DNA of 64,000 nucleotides, from contig CACNDI010000001.1 in assembly GCA_902619165.1 (NCBI GenBank), positions 170,522 through 234,521 of the forward strand, read 5' to 3'. Source of the DNA: an uncultured Alphaproteobacteria bacterium. GTDB taxonomy: Bacteria; Pseudomonadota; Alphaproteobacteria; Rhodobacterales; Rhodobacteraceae. Below, piece by piece: positions 1 to 8,451 of the stretch. Below the pieces are notes generated by a model that saw only the letters and a program-made list of their open reading frames with translations, did not search any database and was not told the origin of the DNA. Each line of letters opens with the position of its first letter. The first letter of the stretch is position 1. The position numbers and the translations under genes were made by a program.

Positions 1-819
1 ATTTTACAGCGCTCTGGAATTGGCGCATTAGAGGATATAAACCCTCACGGAATCGAGTTAATCCATGAACTACCGGGAGTTGGAAAGAATTTGCAGGATC
101 ATATTGACTTTAACTTCTGCTTTAAAACTTATGATAAAAATACCCTAGGATTTTCTCCAGGTGGCTTTTTGAAAATTTTAGGAGAAATGGCAAAATGGCT
201 AACCCACGGGAACTCTATGATTTCCTCCACTCTTTCAGAGGCTGGAGGATTTTTGAAAACTGACCAATCTTTGGACAGACCCGATATACAACATCATTTT
301 GTTATAGGTCTTATTGACGATCATCTTAGGAAACTTCACTATGGGTATGGCTATTCATGCCACGTCTGTCTACTTAGACCTTATTCTAGAGGCACAGTTT
401 CTTTAGCTTCAGCTAACCACGATGATGCTCCCTTGATAAATCCTAATTTCTTAAATGATAGCCGAGATCTGGAAACGTTGATAAAGGGTGCAAAAATAAC
501 CCAAAATATTCTAAACACTCCACCTCTTAAAAAATACCAAAAGAGAGAAATTTATGGGGTGCATAGTAATCTTAAAGATAAAGAGTGGGAACAGCATATT
601 AGAAATCGTGCTGATACAATTTATCATCCAGTTGGGACCTGTAAAATGGGTAAAGATCCTTTAGCTGTTGTTGATAGTTCATTAAAGATAAGAGGGCTTA
701 AAAATATCCGAGTAGCAGACGCCTCTATTATGCCGACTATTACCTCAGGCAATACCAATGCTCCCACAATTATGATTGGAGAAAAATGCGCTGCTATGAT
801 TATGGATAGTCATACATGA
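1..819 (+). CDS. GMC-family FAD oxidoreductase, 3' part (choline/alcohol dehydrogenase-like)
   Basis: The reading frame is open from base 1, so the 5' part of the gene lies outside the window. The first visible residues, ILQRSGIG and then LPGVGKNLQDH, are the conserved core of GMC flavoenzymes (choline dehydrogenase, glucose and alcohol oxidases). The C-terminal part has HPVGTCKMG, with the catalytic-site histidine region, and the end block VADASIMPTITSGNTNAPT, also a family signature. The family oxidises an alcohol to an aldehyde or acid with FAD, normally in the cytoplasm or at the membrane. The substrate cannot be told from the sequence; choline (BetA-type) and medium-chain alcohols are both possible. 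It converges with the methyltransferase on the opposite strand, 15 bases away. Confidence 0.9.
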   Translation: MLQRSGIGALEDINPHGIELIHELPGVGKNLQDHIDFNFCFKTYDKNTLGFSPGGFLKILGEMAKWLTHGNSMISSTLSEAGGFLKTDQSLDRPDIQHHFVIGLIDDHLRKLHYGYGYSCHVCLLRPYSRGTVSLASANHDDAPLINPNFLNDSRDLETLIKGAKITQNILNTPPLKKYQKREIYGVHSNLKDKEWEQHIRNRADTIYHPVGTCKMGKDPLAVVDSSLKIRGLKNIRVADASIMPTITSGNTNAPTIMIGEKCAAMIMDSHT

Positions 820-834
820 TTGTATCTTTTTGGA

Positions 835-1896
835 CTATTGAATTATAAAAAGCGAATTTAATGGGTGATTAATCTCTATTTCCTTGACGTTTTTAAACCC
901 AGCCGCAGCACATAATTGTTCAACCTTGGATTTAGGTAAACCGACAGTGCCCAAACCTTCTCCATCATTTGCCAATGATGTCGTCATACAAAAATGAAGA
1001 CTCGCTCCAAACTTAAATGCTGTCAAAGGGCCCTCATTATCTATTGGATCGTCAGTACATTTAATATCCATCAATAGAAAAAATCCATCATCTTTCATAG
1101 CATTCTTTATTGATTGAATTCCTTCACCAGGATGTGGTAAATCGTGAATAAGATCGAAAGCTGCAACAATATCGAACTTACCAGGGGCACCACTTTTAGC
1201 ATCCCAAACTTGAAAATGACAAATATCAGAGACTCCCCTTTCAATAGCATTTTCCCGTGCTTTCTCAATGTTTGGAGGAAAAACATCGAACCCAAAATAT
1301 TTGGATTTGGGATATTTTTTTGCTAATTCAATGCTTGATCTTCCCGTTCCACAACCAAAATCAGCGAAAGTAACTCCGTTTTCAAGTTTCTCTGTAATCT
1401 CCGCTATTTTATCTGTCCAATCAGTTACAAGAAACGACCTATATCGTGTACATCCGGTTAGATCTAATCCTTCCCATAGTCCTGATCTGTAATTTTCAAA
1501 ATTTACTCCCCCACCCTCTTTGAATGAGGAGAGCAGTTCATCATAGGGTAGCATCATATTATTTATTAGTTTAAAAGCACCCTGCTGTGAAAATTTCTCA
1601 CCCTTGGATACCAAGACATTTATGGCCGCTTTTGATAAACTTGCCTTTCTAGTTTCCTTATCAAAATTAAGATATCCAACTTTATGCGTGCCGTAGACCC
1701 ATTCTCTTATATACCGTTCTTGGTAAGATTTTCTTTCAGCTATTTCTTGACTGGTCGAAGCACCATTCTCTGCAAGATCAACAAATAAACCAAGATCTAT
1801 TCCAATAGCACACATTCTTGTAGCAATAGCTCCTGTAAAATCCTGAACGACTTTCCCAAGAAGTTCCTGTGTTTCATTTTCTAGTTTGGTACTCAT
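835..1896 (-). CDS. SAM-dependent methyltransferase with N-terminal winged-helix domain
   Basis: A cytosolic protein of 353 residues. The middle carries a class I methyltransferase SAM-binding motif, FADFGCGTGRSSIELA, followed by an acidic strand end (FGFDVFP) and FDIVAAFDLIHDLPHPG. The first ~100 residues resemble the helix-turn-helix-like dimerisation domain of O-methyltransferases and Rv2258c-type methyltransferases. The open frame runs upstream to 2058, but that would overlap the divergent cyclase gene. The ATG at 1896 (MSTKLENE) is preceded by AAGG and leaves a normal 93-base divergent promoter region, so I chose it; an ATG at 1911 is also possible. The substrate is unknown. The divergent partner is an adenylate cyclase, and two palindromes sit between them. 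Confidence 0.85.
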   Translation of the reverse strand: MSTKLENETQELLGKVVQDFTGAIATRMCAIGIDLGLFVDLAENGASTSQEIAERKSYQERYIREWVYGTHKVGYLNFDKETRKASLSKAAINVLVSKGEKFSQQGAFKLINNMMLPYDELLSSFKEGGGVNFENYRSGLWEGLDLTGCTRYRSFLVTDWTDKIAEITEKLENGVTFADFGCGTGRSSIELAKKYPKSKYFGFDVFPPNIEKARENAIERGVSDICHFQVWDAKSGAPGKFDIVAAFDLIHDLPHPGEGIQSIKNAMKDDGFFLLMDIKCTDDPIDNEGPLTAFKFGASLHFCMTTSLANDGEGLGTVGLPKSKVEQLCAAAGFKNVKEIEINHPLNSLFIIQ

Positions 1897-1937
1897 ATTA
1901 AGGCCCTTCATAAAACGGTAAGTATTAATTGATAGTG

Positions 1938-1969
1938 ATACCTTAAGGGTATACAATTGAAGTTCAATT
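1938..1969. promoter_or_regulatory. Two adjacent 15-bp palindromes between divergent genes
   Basis: ATACC-TTAAG-GGTAT (1938-1952) and AATTGAA-G-TTCAATT (1955-1969) lie almost end to end in the 93-base gap between the methyltransferase and cyclase starts. Arms are 5 and 7 bp, both perfect. They look like operators for one or two dimeric regulators acting on both genes. No regulator is encoded next to them, so the binding protein is unknown. Confidence 0.4.
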
Positions 1970-1989
1970 TCAATACTATTTAAAGTTTC

Positions 1990-3837
1990 ATGAACACCGA
2001 AGTAGATCGCAAAATAGCTGTAATCCTTGTCGCTGATGTTGTTGGTTATTCCAAGCATATGGAAAGAGATGAGAACGCTACATTAAAAGCCTATGCCGAA
2101 TGTGAGAAGCTACTCAAAGCATGTCTTAAGAAATATAAAGGATCTATCTTTAATACAGCTGGTGACTCTGCTTTAGCAGAATTCCCAAGTGCAGTAAATG
2201 CCGTTGAGTGTGGTGTTGCCTTTCAGAATGATATTAAGAAAAGAAATGAATCGGATAAAACAGAGGTAAAGCTCGAGTTCCGTATTGGTATCAATATGGG
2301 AGATGTTGTTAAGAAAGAGGGTAATCTCTTTGGTGATGGTGTAAACATTGCGGCACGATTAGAAGCATTAGCTCAACCCAATGGGATATCCATATCCAAA
2401 AGTGTCTATGACCTCGTTGTTCCTAAAACCAAGATGACGTTTAATGATCTTGGCATACAGAAGGTTAAGCAAAATGAGTTTCATGCCTTTGATATTCTTC
2501 TTGAACCGTCACAAAAGAGAACATTAAAGACAAAGTCAAACCCAATACTACCTATCATTGGTGCTGTTGCGGCTGCTTTGCTTGTGGTAGCAGGAGTTTT
2601 CTATTTGAATGAATCGGAAAAAATGACTGCAAAAAAAGTTATTTTATCCTCCAAACCACTAGTTTTCGTTTCAAGCATAGATAGTTCACGTTTATCTAAT
2701 GATAACAAAAAATATGTGGAGAGTATCACAGGAAATGTCATATCATCGTTATCTAAGTCAAAGTCAATCAGACTAGTGCCAACAAAAACGGCCCAAAATT
2801 TTGAGAAAAATGAAATAAGCAGTGAACAACTATTCAAAAATCACGGTGTGAAATTTCTAGTATCATCTTCTTTGCTAATAGTTGATAAAGACGCGCGTAT
2901 TAATATTGAAATTTCTGATCTTGAAAAACAGCAAATAATAATCTCATCAATTAAAGATTTTAAATTAACAGGCATTTTTGAATTTCAAGATAAAGTTGGA
3001 GAAAGTATTTTAAGTGAATTTCTTGTAAACATATTGAATCAGAAAGGACTTTATGAAAGTTACTTCAGTTGGAGGAAGGTCCCTGTTACCCCGGAACAGT
3101 TACTTCAATATGTTAATTTTCGTTCTGAATTGGCAAAATGGACGGAAGAAGGATATGTTAATGCCAGTACAATCCTATCTGAAATGAAAAAATGGCCTGG
3201 AACTAATAGACCTGAAGATTGGTTAGTACAAGATACATGGTTGAATTTTTACGGAATGGCTAAGGAAAAAATACCTACTAATCAGGACAACTTAATAAAA
3301 CTTAAAAGAGAGCTTGACAAAACAATTGAAATCAAGCCGAGTCCAGAAAACTATAGTGGTCGAGCACTGCTAAGCTTTGGAACAGGAATGATTGGGTGCG
3401 AAGAGGCCATCGAAGATTTGAAATTAGCCCATCGAAAGGCAGGAAACTTTGATAGCTACGGACAGGCTAGTATTATATACGGAAGATGTGGCTATACTGA
3501 AGAGGCTGCTAAATATGCTAAAAATGCGCTCAATTTGCAACCTATAGACACAAATTGGCTTTCAACTTCCCGCCTCGCTTTTAGACTTTATGAAAACAAC
3601 CAAAAAGAGGAAATGTATTTATTAATAAATGATATTATGCCGGCCATTGATTTCCCAGCTTCAATACTCGCCTTGATTGCTTATGATAAGTTCATAGACG
3701 GAGAAGATGAATTAGCAGAAAATTATTTATTACGAGCAAAAAAGCAAGGTTTTTCAAAAAAAGCTCTTGGCCAAGCTATTTATGGAAAAGCTTTGCGAGA
3801 GAAAGTACTTAGTTCTCTAGATTCTCTAGATAGCTAA
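1990..3837 (+). CDS. Class III adenylate/guanylate cyclase with membrane anchor and C-terminal tail
   Basis: A protein of 615 residues. The N-terminal ~170 residues are a class III nucleotide cyclase domain: metal-binding Asp16 in ILVADVVGYS, Asp59 in NTAGDSALAEF, and FGDGVNIAARLEALA near 114-128. A single membrane segment follows (about 185-206). The remaining ~400 residues contain a mixed alpha/beta part and then helices resembling degenerate TPR repeats (about 460-610). This layout is common in alphaproteobacterial cyclases, where the tail probably binds protein partners or signals. Expected product is cAMP; whether ATP or GTP is used cannot be read safely. The catalytic domain precedes the single membrane segment, so the tail may lie on the other side of the membrane. 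It diverges from the methyltransferase gene. Confidence 0.88.
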   Translation: MNTEVDRKIAVILVADVVGYSKHMERDENATLKAYAECEKLLKACLKKYKGSIFNTAGDSALAEFPSAVNAVECGVAFQNDIKKRNESDKTEVKLEFRIGINMGDVVKKEGNLFGDGVNIAARLEALAQPNGISISKSVYDLVVPKTKMTFNDLGIQKVKQNEFHAFDILLEPSQKRTLKTKSNPILPIIGAVAAALLVVAGVFYLNESEKMTAKKVILSSKPLVFVSSIDSSRLSNDNKKYVESITGNVISSLSKSKSIRLVPTKTAQNFEKNEISSEQLFKNHGVKFLVSSSLLIVDKDARINIEISDLEKQQIIISSIKDFKLTGIFEFQDKVGESILSEFLVNILNQKGLYESYFSWRKVPVTPEQLLQYVNFRSELAKWTEEGYVNASTILSEMKKWPGTNRPEDWLVQDTWLNFYGMAKEKIPTNQDNLIKLKRELDKTIEIKPSPENYSGRALLSFGTGMIGCEEAIEDLKLAHRKAGNFDSYGQASIIYGRCGYTEEAAKYAKNALNLQPIDTNWLSTSRLAFRLYENNQKEEMYLLINDIMPAIDFPASILALIAYDKFIDGEDELAENYLLRAKKQGFSKKALGQAIYGKALREKVLSSLDSLDS

Positions 3838-3886
3838 GTTTTTTAATTGAAAGAGAGGTGTTTTTTATTTTCTACCACATATCCTA

Positions 3887-5011
3887 TTATTTATTGAGGT
3901 TTCTACCCTCCTCTGCCAACTTTTTATTAAGTAGCTTCCTCACCAGAATACCAGCACCGTCGGCACCTAAAGTTACCTCAAGATAATTCATTCCTTTAGG
4001 ATCGTCATTGATTTGCTTCTGCATTATCTCTAATAGGTGCTTATCTTCATCGAATGCGGCTGTAACGCTATTTTTTGTCTTATTAATAACGTCTTCGTTT
4101 AGTTGAGGCACATCAAACGCAGCCCCCCAAAAATAATGTGTTTCTCCTTTTTTCCCGGGAGTAACTATATGGCAACCACGCATAATAAACTTTGATCTAG
4201 CTCCCTCTTCTGGATTAGGATCGGTCACATTCCAATCAGAAAATGATATGGCCAAAGTAGGCATTCTACCTACTTGCTTTCTCAAAATTGGTTTATCCTC
4301 TGGCAGGCCCATTCCAGCACAAAACAAAGGGGAAAGAGGTGCTAAATCAAATTCTTGTTCATAACAGATTGTTTCACCATCTAAATAACTATCCGGAGCT
4401 GTTATCCAGTCATTTTGCTTGAAAGTATTCTTATGGAGAAAAGCAATATGTGTTAAATCCATGACATTTTCTCTTATTAAAACCCAATTTGCTTTCACAT
4501 CATAGTAGCCGCCTAAAAAAGTCCAATCATTATCCGTTTGATAGCTAACATCTGGGGGCTCACAATCTATAGCGTCCTGATTACCCATCCAAATCCAGAG
4601 AAAAGCGCCACGTTCCAAAACCTTGAATGAGGGTATTTGGGCAGTCTTTGGCATCATCTTTTGAGTTGGGGCTTTTGTGCAATGACCTTCACTATTAAAT
4701 TGCATACCATGATAAGGACAAATAATTTTATCTCCCTCAACATGTCCTTCGGATAGAGGTGCCCACCTATGTGGACATCTATCATATAATGCTGCAGGAG
4801 TGCCGTCCTCTAAGCGATATAGTACAACTGGAGTTTCGAGCAGCCAACGTGCAACCGGTTTTTCTTTTATTTCGTCTGAGCGCGCTGCTACCCACCACAT
4901 ATTTCTAGGATAGTTATCCCCGAGCATACCATTTGGTATTCTTTGTCCTATAAACTTTTGTTCGCTAGAGTCTTTCAATATCTTATCCCAGTCTGAAAAA
5001 TCTATTTCCAT
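3887..5011 (-). CDS. Rieske non-heme iron oxygenase, vanillate demethylase-like (VanA type)
   Basis: The N-terminal Rieske domain has CPHRWAPLSEG and CPYHGMQF, giving the [2Fe-2S] ligand pattern CxH...CxxH. The catalytic domain has ENVMDLTHIAFLHK, matching the mononuclear iron site D-x2-H-x4-H. Its length (374 residues) and the NMWWVAARSDEIKEKP start resemble VanA-type demethylases and other phenylpropanoid or steroid-type Rieske oxygenases. It needs a ferredoxin or reductase partner, and none is adjacent. The frame continues six residues upstream to a TTG at 5029. I prefer the ATG at 5011, though neither start has a clear Shine-Dalgarno. A second, different Rieske oxygenase lies at 7272-8426. 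Confidence 0.9.
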   Translation of the reverse strand: MEIDFSDWDKILKDSSEQKFIGQRIPNGMLGDNYPRNMWWVAARSDEIKEKPVARWLLETPVVLYRLEDGTPAALYDRCPHRWAPLSEGHVEGDKIICPYHGMQFNSEGHCTKAPTQKMMPKTAQIPSFKVLERGAFLWIWMGNQDAIDCEPPDVSYQTDNDWTFLGGYYDVKANWVLIRENVMDLTHIAFLHKNTFKQNDWITAPDSYLDGETICYEQEFDLAPLSPLFCAGMGLPEDKPILRKQVGRMPTLAISFSDWNVTDPNPEEGARSKFIMRGCHIVTPGKKGETHYFWGAAFDVPQLNEDVINKTKNSVTAAFDEDKHLLEIMQKQINDDPKGMNYLEVTLGADGAGILVRKLLNKKLAEEGRNLNK

Positions 5012-5130
5012 AATAACATAAGAAGACAAAGAGCTGAATTGGATTTTATTGAAAAATAGATTTTAAAATATCGGCGAGAATATAAACTCAATTGTTATTA
5101 AATATGATTAATTTATTTAAGGGGAAGGTG

Positions 5131-5415
5131 ATGAGTGTTGCACGAATAAATATGTTAGAATTTGAGACAGAGGATGCTCTAAATAAAAGAGCTGAATTGT
5201 ATGAAAAGGATGCGCCTAAGCTTTTTCCAACTGCTGAGATCCTATTGACCATAAAAACAGGCCCAACCACTGCAATGTCGGTCTCCATCTATCCAGATAA
5301 GCAATCAGCTGAGAAATCTCTTATCCGAAAGGATAAACATTTTAAAACTGCAGAAATACAGCCACGAGAGGCTTGGTATCTGGAAGGAAAAGTAGTTCAG
5401 AGACATATTAAATAA
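5131..5415 (+). CDS. Small conserved protein of unknown function, possibly dimeric alpha-beta barrel
   Basis: A protein of 94 residues that I do not recognise with certainty. The frame extends to a TTG at 5092, but the ATG at 5131 follows GGGGAAGG at good spacing and is the likelier start. The pattern of a strand, a helix with ALNKRAELYEKDAPKLFP, a strand, TAMSVSIYPDKQSAEKSL and a C-terminal EAWYLEGKV resembles small ferredoxin-like alpha-beta barrel proteins (antibiotic-monooxygenase or EthD-type folds). There are no obvious catalytic residues. It lies between a Rieske oxygenase and NrtR, with convergent orientation to NrtR. Confidence 0.7.
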   Translation: MSVARINMLEFETEDALNKRAELYEKDAPKLFPTAEILLTIKTGPTTAMSVSIYPDKQSAEKSLIRKDKHFKTAEIQPREAWYLEGKVVQRHIK

Positions 5416-5421
5416 TTATTT

Positions 5422-6105
5422 TTAATTCTGTTCAACCAACGCTTCGAGATTTGGCTTATAAATTCGGGCAGGTCTGTGATTACCTTCTCTAAACTTATCC
5501 GTTTCTCTAACTAATCCCTTACCGTCTGAATAATTTTTCAGCCATAAACGAAAATTCCTTTTGTTCTCAGGACTAAATTTTTGTCCCCCAAAAGCAGCAA
5601 ATGTTTGTTGTAATTCAGTTAACGTAAAACCATCTTTATGAAAAGCGAAAGCTAAAGAGGGCCTTCTCTCTATTAATAACCGTGAATATTTAATCCCATC
5701 ACTACAAATTTTATTATGATCAAAACACAAGTCTGGCAAACTATCCACATCAAACCAATTAACATCAAAAACATCAGAGTTTGCCCTGATCCTTAACTTC
5801 CCTGAAGGATGTACCGCTAAATAGGCAACTGAAATTACTTGATGTCGATTGTCTCTACCTGGATCGCTATAATTAGCAAAATGACTGATGTAGGGGACTT
5901 GAATTCCTGTTTCTTCATATAATTCTCTTTGTGCGCATTGATCAAGATCTTCACCTTTTTCTAAAAAACCGCCAGGTAGTGCCCATCCATTTTCATGATC
6001 CAACCGTTTAACAAGTAAAACTGAGAGTTTTTTTTGTCTTAGAGACAATAAAACAATGTCTGCTGCAACGGAGGGATGCCAGTAATTTGATTCAAAGAAG
6101 GCCAT
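5422..6105 (-). CDS. nrtR: NrtR-type transcriptional regulator with Nudix domain
   Basis: The N-terminal ~145 residues are a Nudix domain with an intact box, GGFLEKGEDLDQCAQRELYE, followed by ETGI, fitting GX5EX7REUXEEXGU. The C-terminal ~75 residues (FTLTELQQTFAAFGG...KNRKRNF-like...RPARIYKPN) match the winged-helix DNA-binding domain of NrtR, the ADP-ribose-sensing repressor of NAD metabolism. Total length, 227 residues, is typical. Because the Nudix box is complete, it may keep ADP-ribose pyrophosphatase activity. A 21-bp imperfect palindrome sits directly before the start codon, suggesting autoregulation. No NAD biosynthesis gene is in the window; the divergent neighbour is a nitronate monooxygenase. 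Confidence 0.85.
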   Translation of the reverse strand: MAFFESNYWHPSVAADIVLLSLRQKKLSVLLVKRLDHENGWALPGGFLEKGEDLDQCAQRELYEETGIQVPYISHFANYSDPGRDNRHQVISVAYLAVHPSGKLRIRANSDVFDVNWFDVDSLPDLCFDHNKICSDGIKYSRLLIERRPSLAFAFHKDGFTLTELQQTFAAFGGQKFSPENKRNFRLWLKNYSDGKGLVRETDKFREGNHRPARIYKPNLEALVEQN

Positions 6106-6106
6106 G

Positions 6107-6127
6107 TAAGTATTATATACATACTAA
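6107..6127. promoter_or_regulatory. Candidate NrtR operator (21-bp imperfect palindrome)
   Basis: The half-sites TxAGTAT and ATACTxA (read on the minus strand) face each other across a 7-bp AT centre, giving 21 bp in all. The site begins one base upstream of the nrtR start codon. NrtR operators in other bacteria are also palindromes of about 21 bp. Position and size support autoregulation; the base sequence itself was not compared with a motif model. Confidence 0.4.
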
Positions 6128-6220
6128 GTAAAAATAACTATAAATTTGTTTAATATTAAAGTATTTTTTGTACTCCACATCCGAATTTCCAAAACGGAAA
6201 GTAAGTTTTAAGAGCAACCG

Positions 6221-7174
6221 ATGTCTAATGCAATACTTGTCTCAATTAAAAAGCGCTTAAAGCTACCGGCGGTAGTAGCTCCAATGTTTCTTGTTTCAGG
6301 GCCTGACGCTGTGATTCAATCATGCAAAGAAGGTCTTATGGGATCTTTTCCTGGCCCAAACGCCCGTACTATTGATGATTTAAGAAGTTGGTTTGAAATA
6401 ATCGATACTAAATTAAACCAAGAAGATGCCCCATGGGCATTTAATATGATAACCCACAACAGCTATGGACGCTTTGATCAAGAAATTACACTTGTTGAGG
6501 AATTTAAACCAAAAATAGTTATCACAGCTCTTGGAGGACCGCATAGGGTGACACATCAGGTTCATGCATATGGTGGTCTAGTATTTGCGGATGTTAACTC
6601 TCCTTCTTTTGCAAAAAAGGCAATTGATAGGGGTGCCGATGGCTTGGTACTGGTTTGTACCGGCGCTGGTGGCCACACTGGTGAGTATGCCTTGATGCCC
6701 TTTCTCGATGAAGTAAGATCGTTTTTTGATGGCCCTATAATGGTAGGGGGTGGAATTAGCAATGGTAGGAGCATACGTGCTGCTGAAACCCTTGGAGTTG
6801 ATTTTGCGTATGTAGGTACGAGATTTCTAGCAGCTCAAGAAACTTTAATATCCGATGCCTACAGACAAATGGTCTGGGACAGTAAAATGGAAGACTTGAT
6901 CCAATCACGTGCCATCACGGGAGCACTTGGAAACTGGATGAGAGCAAGTGTCGAAGCTTCTGGGCTATCTCTTGACGATACAAAGAAAATAGCAAAAATC
7001 GATTTTTCAGGAGATATGCATGCGGGATCAAAAGCGTGGAAAACAGTCTGGAGTGCTGGGCAAGGCGTTGGAAACGTTAGAAAACCAGAAACAATTAAAG
7101 AAATTATAGACATTTTGAAAAAAGAGTATGAAGCAGCTGTTGAGATTCAATCTAAAGGAAGTCAATATTTATAG
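6221..7174 (+). CDS. Nitronate monooxygenase (2-nitropropane dioxygenase family, FMN)
   Basis: A TIM-barrel flavoenzyme of 317 residues. The N-terminal LKLPAVVAPMFLVSG, the central GADGLVLVCTGAGGHTGEY with the catalytic-base histidine, and the phosphate-binding MVGGGISNGRSIRAAETLG followed by GVDFAYVGTRFLAA are typical of nitronate monooxygenases. The family oxidises alkyl nitronates such as propionate-3-nitronate with FMN and O2. Some members act instead as enoyl-reductase-like or unknown flavoproteins. It diverges from nrtR and lies 97 bases before a Rieske oxygenase gene. Confidence 0.88.
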   Translation: MSNAILVSIKKRLKLPAVVAPMFLVSGPDAVIQSCKEGLMGSFPGPNARTIDDLRSWFEIIDTKLNQEDAPWAFNMITHNSYGRFDQEITLVEEFKPKIVITALGGPHRVTHQVHAYGGLVFADVNSPSFAKKAIDRGADGLVLVCTGAGGHTGEYALMPFLDEVRSFFDGPIMVGGGISNGRSIRAAETLGVDFAYVGTRFLAAQETLISDAYRQMVWDSKMEDLIQSRAITGALGNWMRASVEASGLSLDDTKKIAKIDFSGDMHAGSKAWKTVWSAGQGVGNVRKPETIKEIIDILKKEYEAAVEIQSKGSQYL

Positions 7175-7271
7175 AGTATTTATTTGATGCTTGAAGCTTA
7201 TGATTTGTAGTTTCAAATAAAATGTAAGTTATGATATTATCTAAGTTGAGGATAAGTCTTAAAGAAAAAAA

Positions 7272-8426
7272 ATGGTAACAAAAGAAGAAAAACAAATTAT
7301 TGAGCAAATACTTGAGTATTGTGAAACCGGTAAAACTTCTATGACTGATGAAATAATGCATAATCCGGTTTCTAATTACAATGATCCAAAAAAATTAAAT
7401 GCTGAAATCAATACGCTTTTTCGCGAGTTTCCAATTATTGTTGCGCATGTAAGCGAATTATCGGAACCCGGACAGTTCATCACCCACAATGATACCGGTG
7501 TACCAATATTAGTTACGAGAAATAATGACAATGAGTTAAAAGCTTTCATGAATGTTTGCCGACATAGGGGCGCAAAAGTCGAAGGGCGTGAGTGTGGAAC
7601 AGCTAAGACTTTTTCATGTCCATATCACAGCTGGACCTATGACCTCAATGGAAAATTAAGAGGAATGCCACAACCATTTGGATTTGATAACTTAGATAAA
7701 AGCAAGTATGGACTCAAGGAATTGCCAGTATACGAGCATTTTGGATTGGTGTGGGTTAGACCATCTGCAGACGCAAAGCGGGTAGATATGGCAAAATGGT
7801 TGGCTCCAATGGAGAGTCAATTTAATGCTTTGAACTTAGATAATCATATAATTTACAAAAAATGGACACTGCCAAGAAACATGAGCTGGAGATTAGCCTT
7901 GGAGGGCTTTCAAGAAAATTATCATTTTTGCTCAGCACACGAACATACTGCGTGTTCTGGGTACCTAGATAATCAAAGCGTTTTTACCAATCACTATCCT
8001 CACGTGCGTCACTCAGTTCCATTATGGAATATAAGGGAGCTTAAAGACAAACCACAAGAAGAATGGAATTATAGAAAATATTTTATGACACAAAATTATT
8101 TATTTCCCTGTAACTTTGTCCAAATTATGACAGATCATGTCTATGTGCATTCAATAATTCCAACGGGTCCAGGCACTTGTGTATTTAAATGTATGATGCT
8201 TATATCTGAACCAGCAAATACAGATAAGGCTAAACAATATTGGGAAAAAAATTACAATGTTGTCAAAGAAGTGTTTAATGAGGATTTTGAGATTGGCGAG
8301 GCCATTCAGGCAGGCTTGTCAACTAATGCAAATGATAACTTTATTTTTGGCAAATATGAATGTGGATTGCATTGGGGACAGCAAGCTATAGATGATGCTC
8401 TAGAGGGACGATTAAAAGCAAGCTAA
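7272..8426 (+). CDS. Rieske ring-hydroxylating oxygenase alpha subunit
   Basis: A 384-residue oxygenase. Rieske cluster ligands are C96 and H98 (in CRHRGAKVEG) and C116 and H119 (in CPYHSWTYDLNGKLRG). The catalytic domain carries LEGFQENYHFCSAHEHT, the mononuclear iron site with two histidines. This is the ring-hydroxylating dioxygenase alpha-subunit family, which also includes carnitine, choline and betaine oxygenases. No beta subunit, ferredoxin or reductase lies nearby, so it probably borrows electron carriers. The substrate cannot be named. The ATG at 7272 follows an A-rich stretch with AAAGAA rather than a strong Shine-Dalgarno. Confidence 0.9.
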   Translation: MVTKEEKQIIEQILEYCETGKTSMTDEIMHNPVSNYNDPKKLNAEINTLFREFPIIVAHVSELSEPGQFITHNDTGVPILVTRNNDNELKAFMNVCRHRGAKVEGRECGTAKTFSCPYHSWTYDLNGKLRGMPQPFGFDNLDKSKYGLKELPVYEHFGLVWVRPSADAKRVDMAKWLAPMESQFNALNLDNHIIYKKWTLPRNMSWRLALEGFQENYHFCSAHEHTACSGYLDNQSVFTNHYPHVRHSVPLWNIRELKDKPQEEWNYRKYFMTQNYLFPCNFVQIMTDHVYVHSIIPTGPGTCVFKCMMLISEPANTDKAKQYWEKNYNVVKEVFNEDFEIGEAIQAGLSTNANDNFIFGKYECGLHWGQQAIDDALEGRLKAS

Positions 8427-8451
8427 GTACTCCTTAATTTTTAAAAAACAG

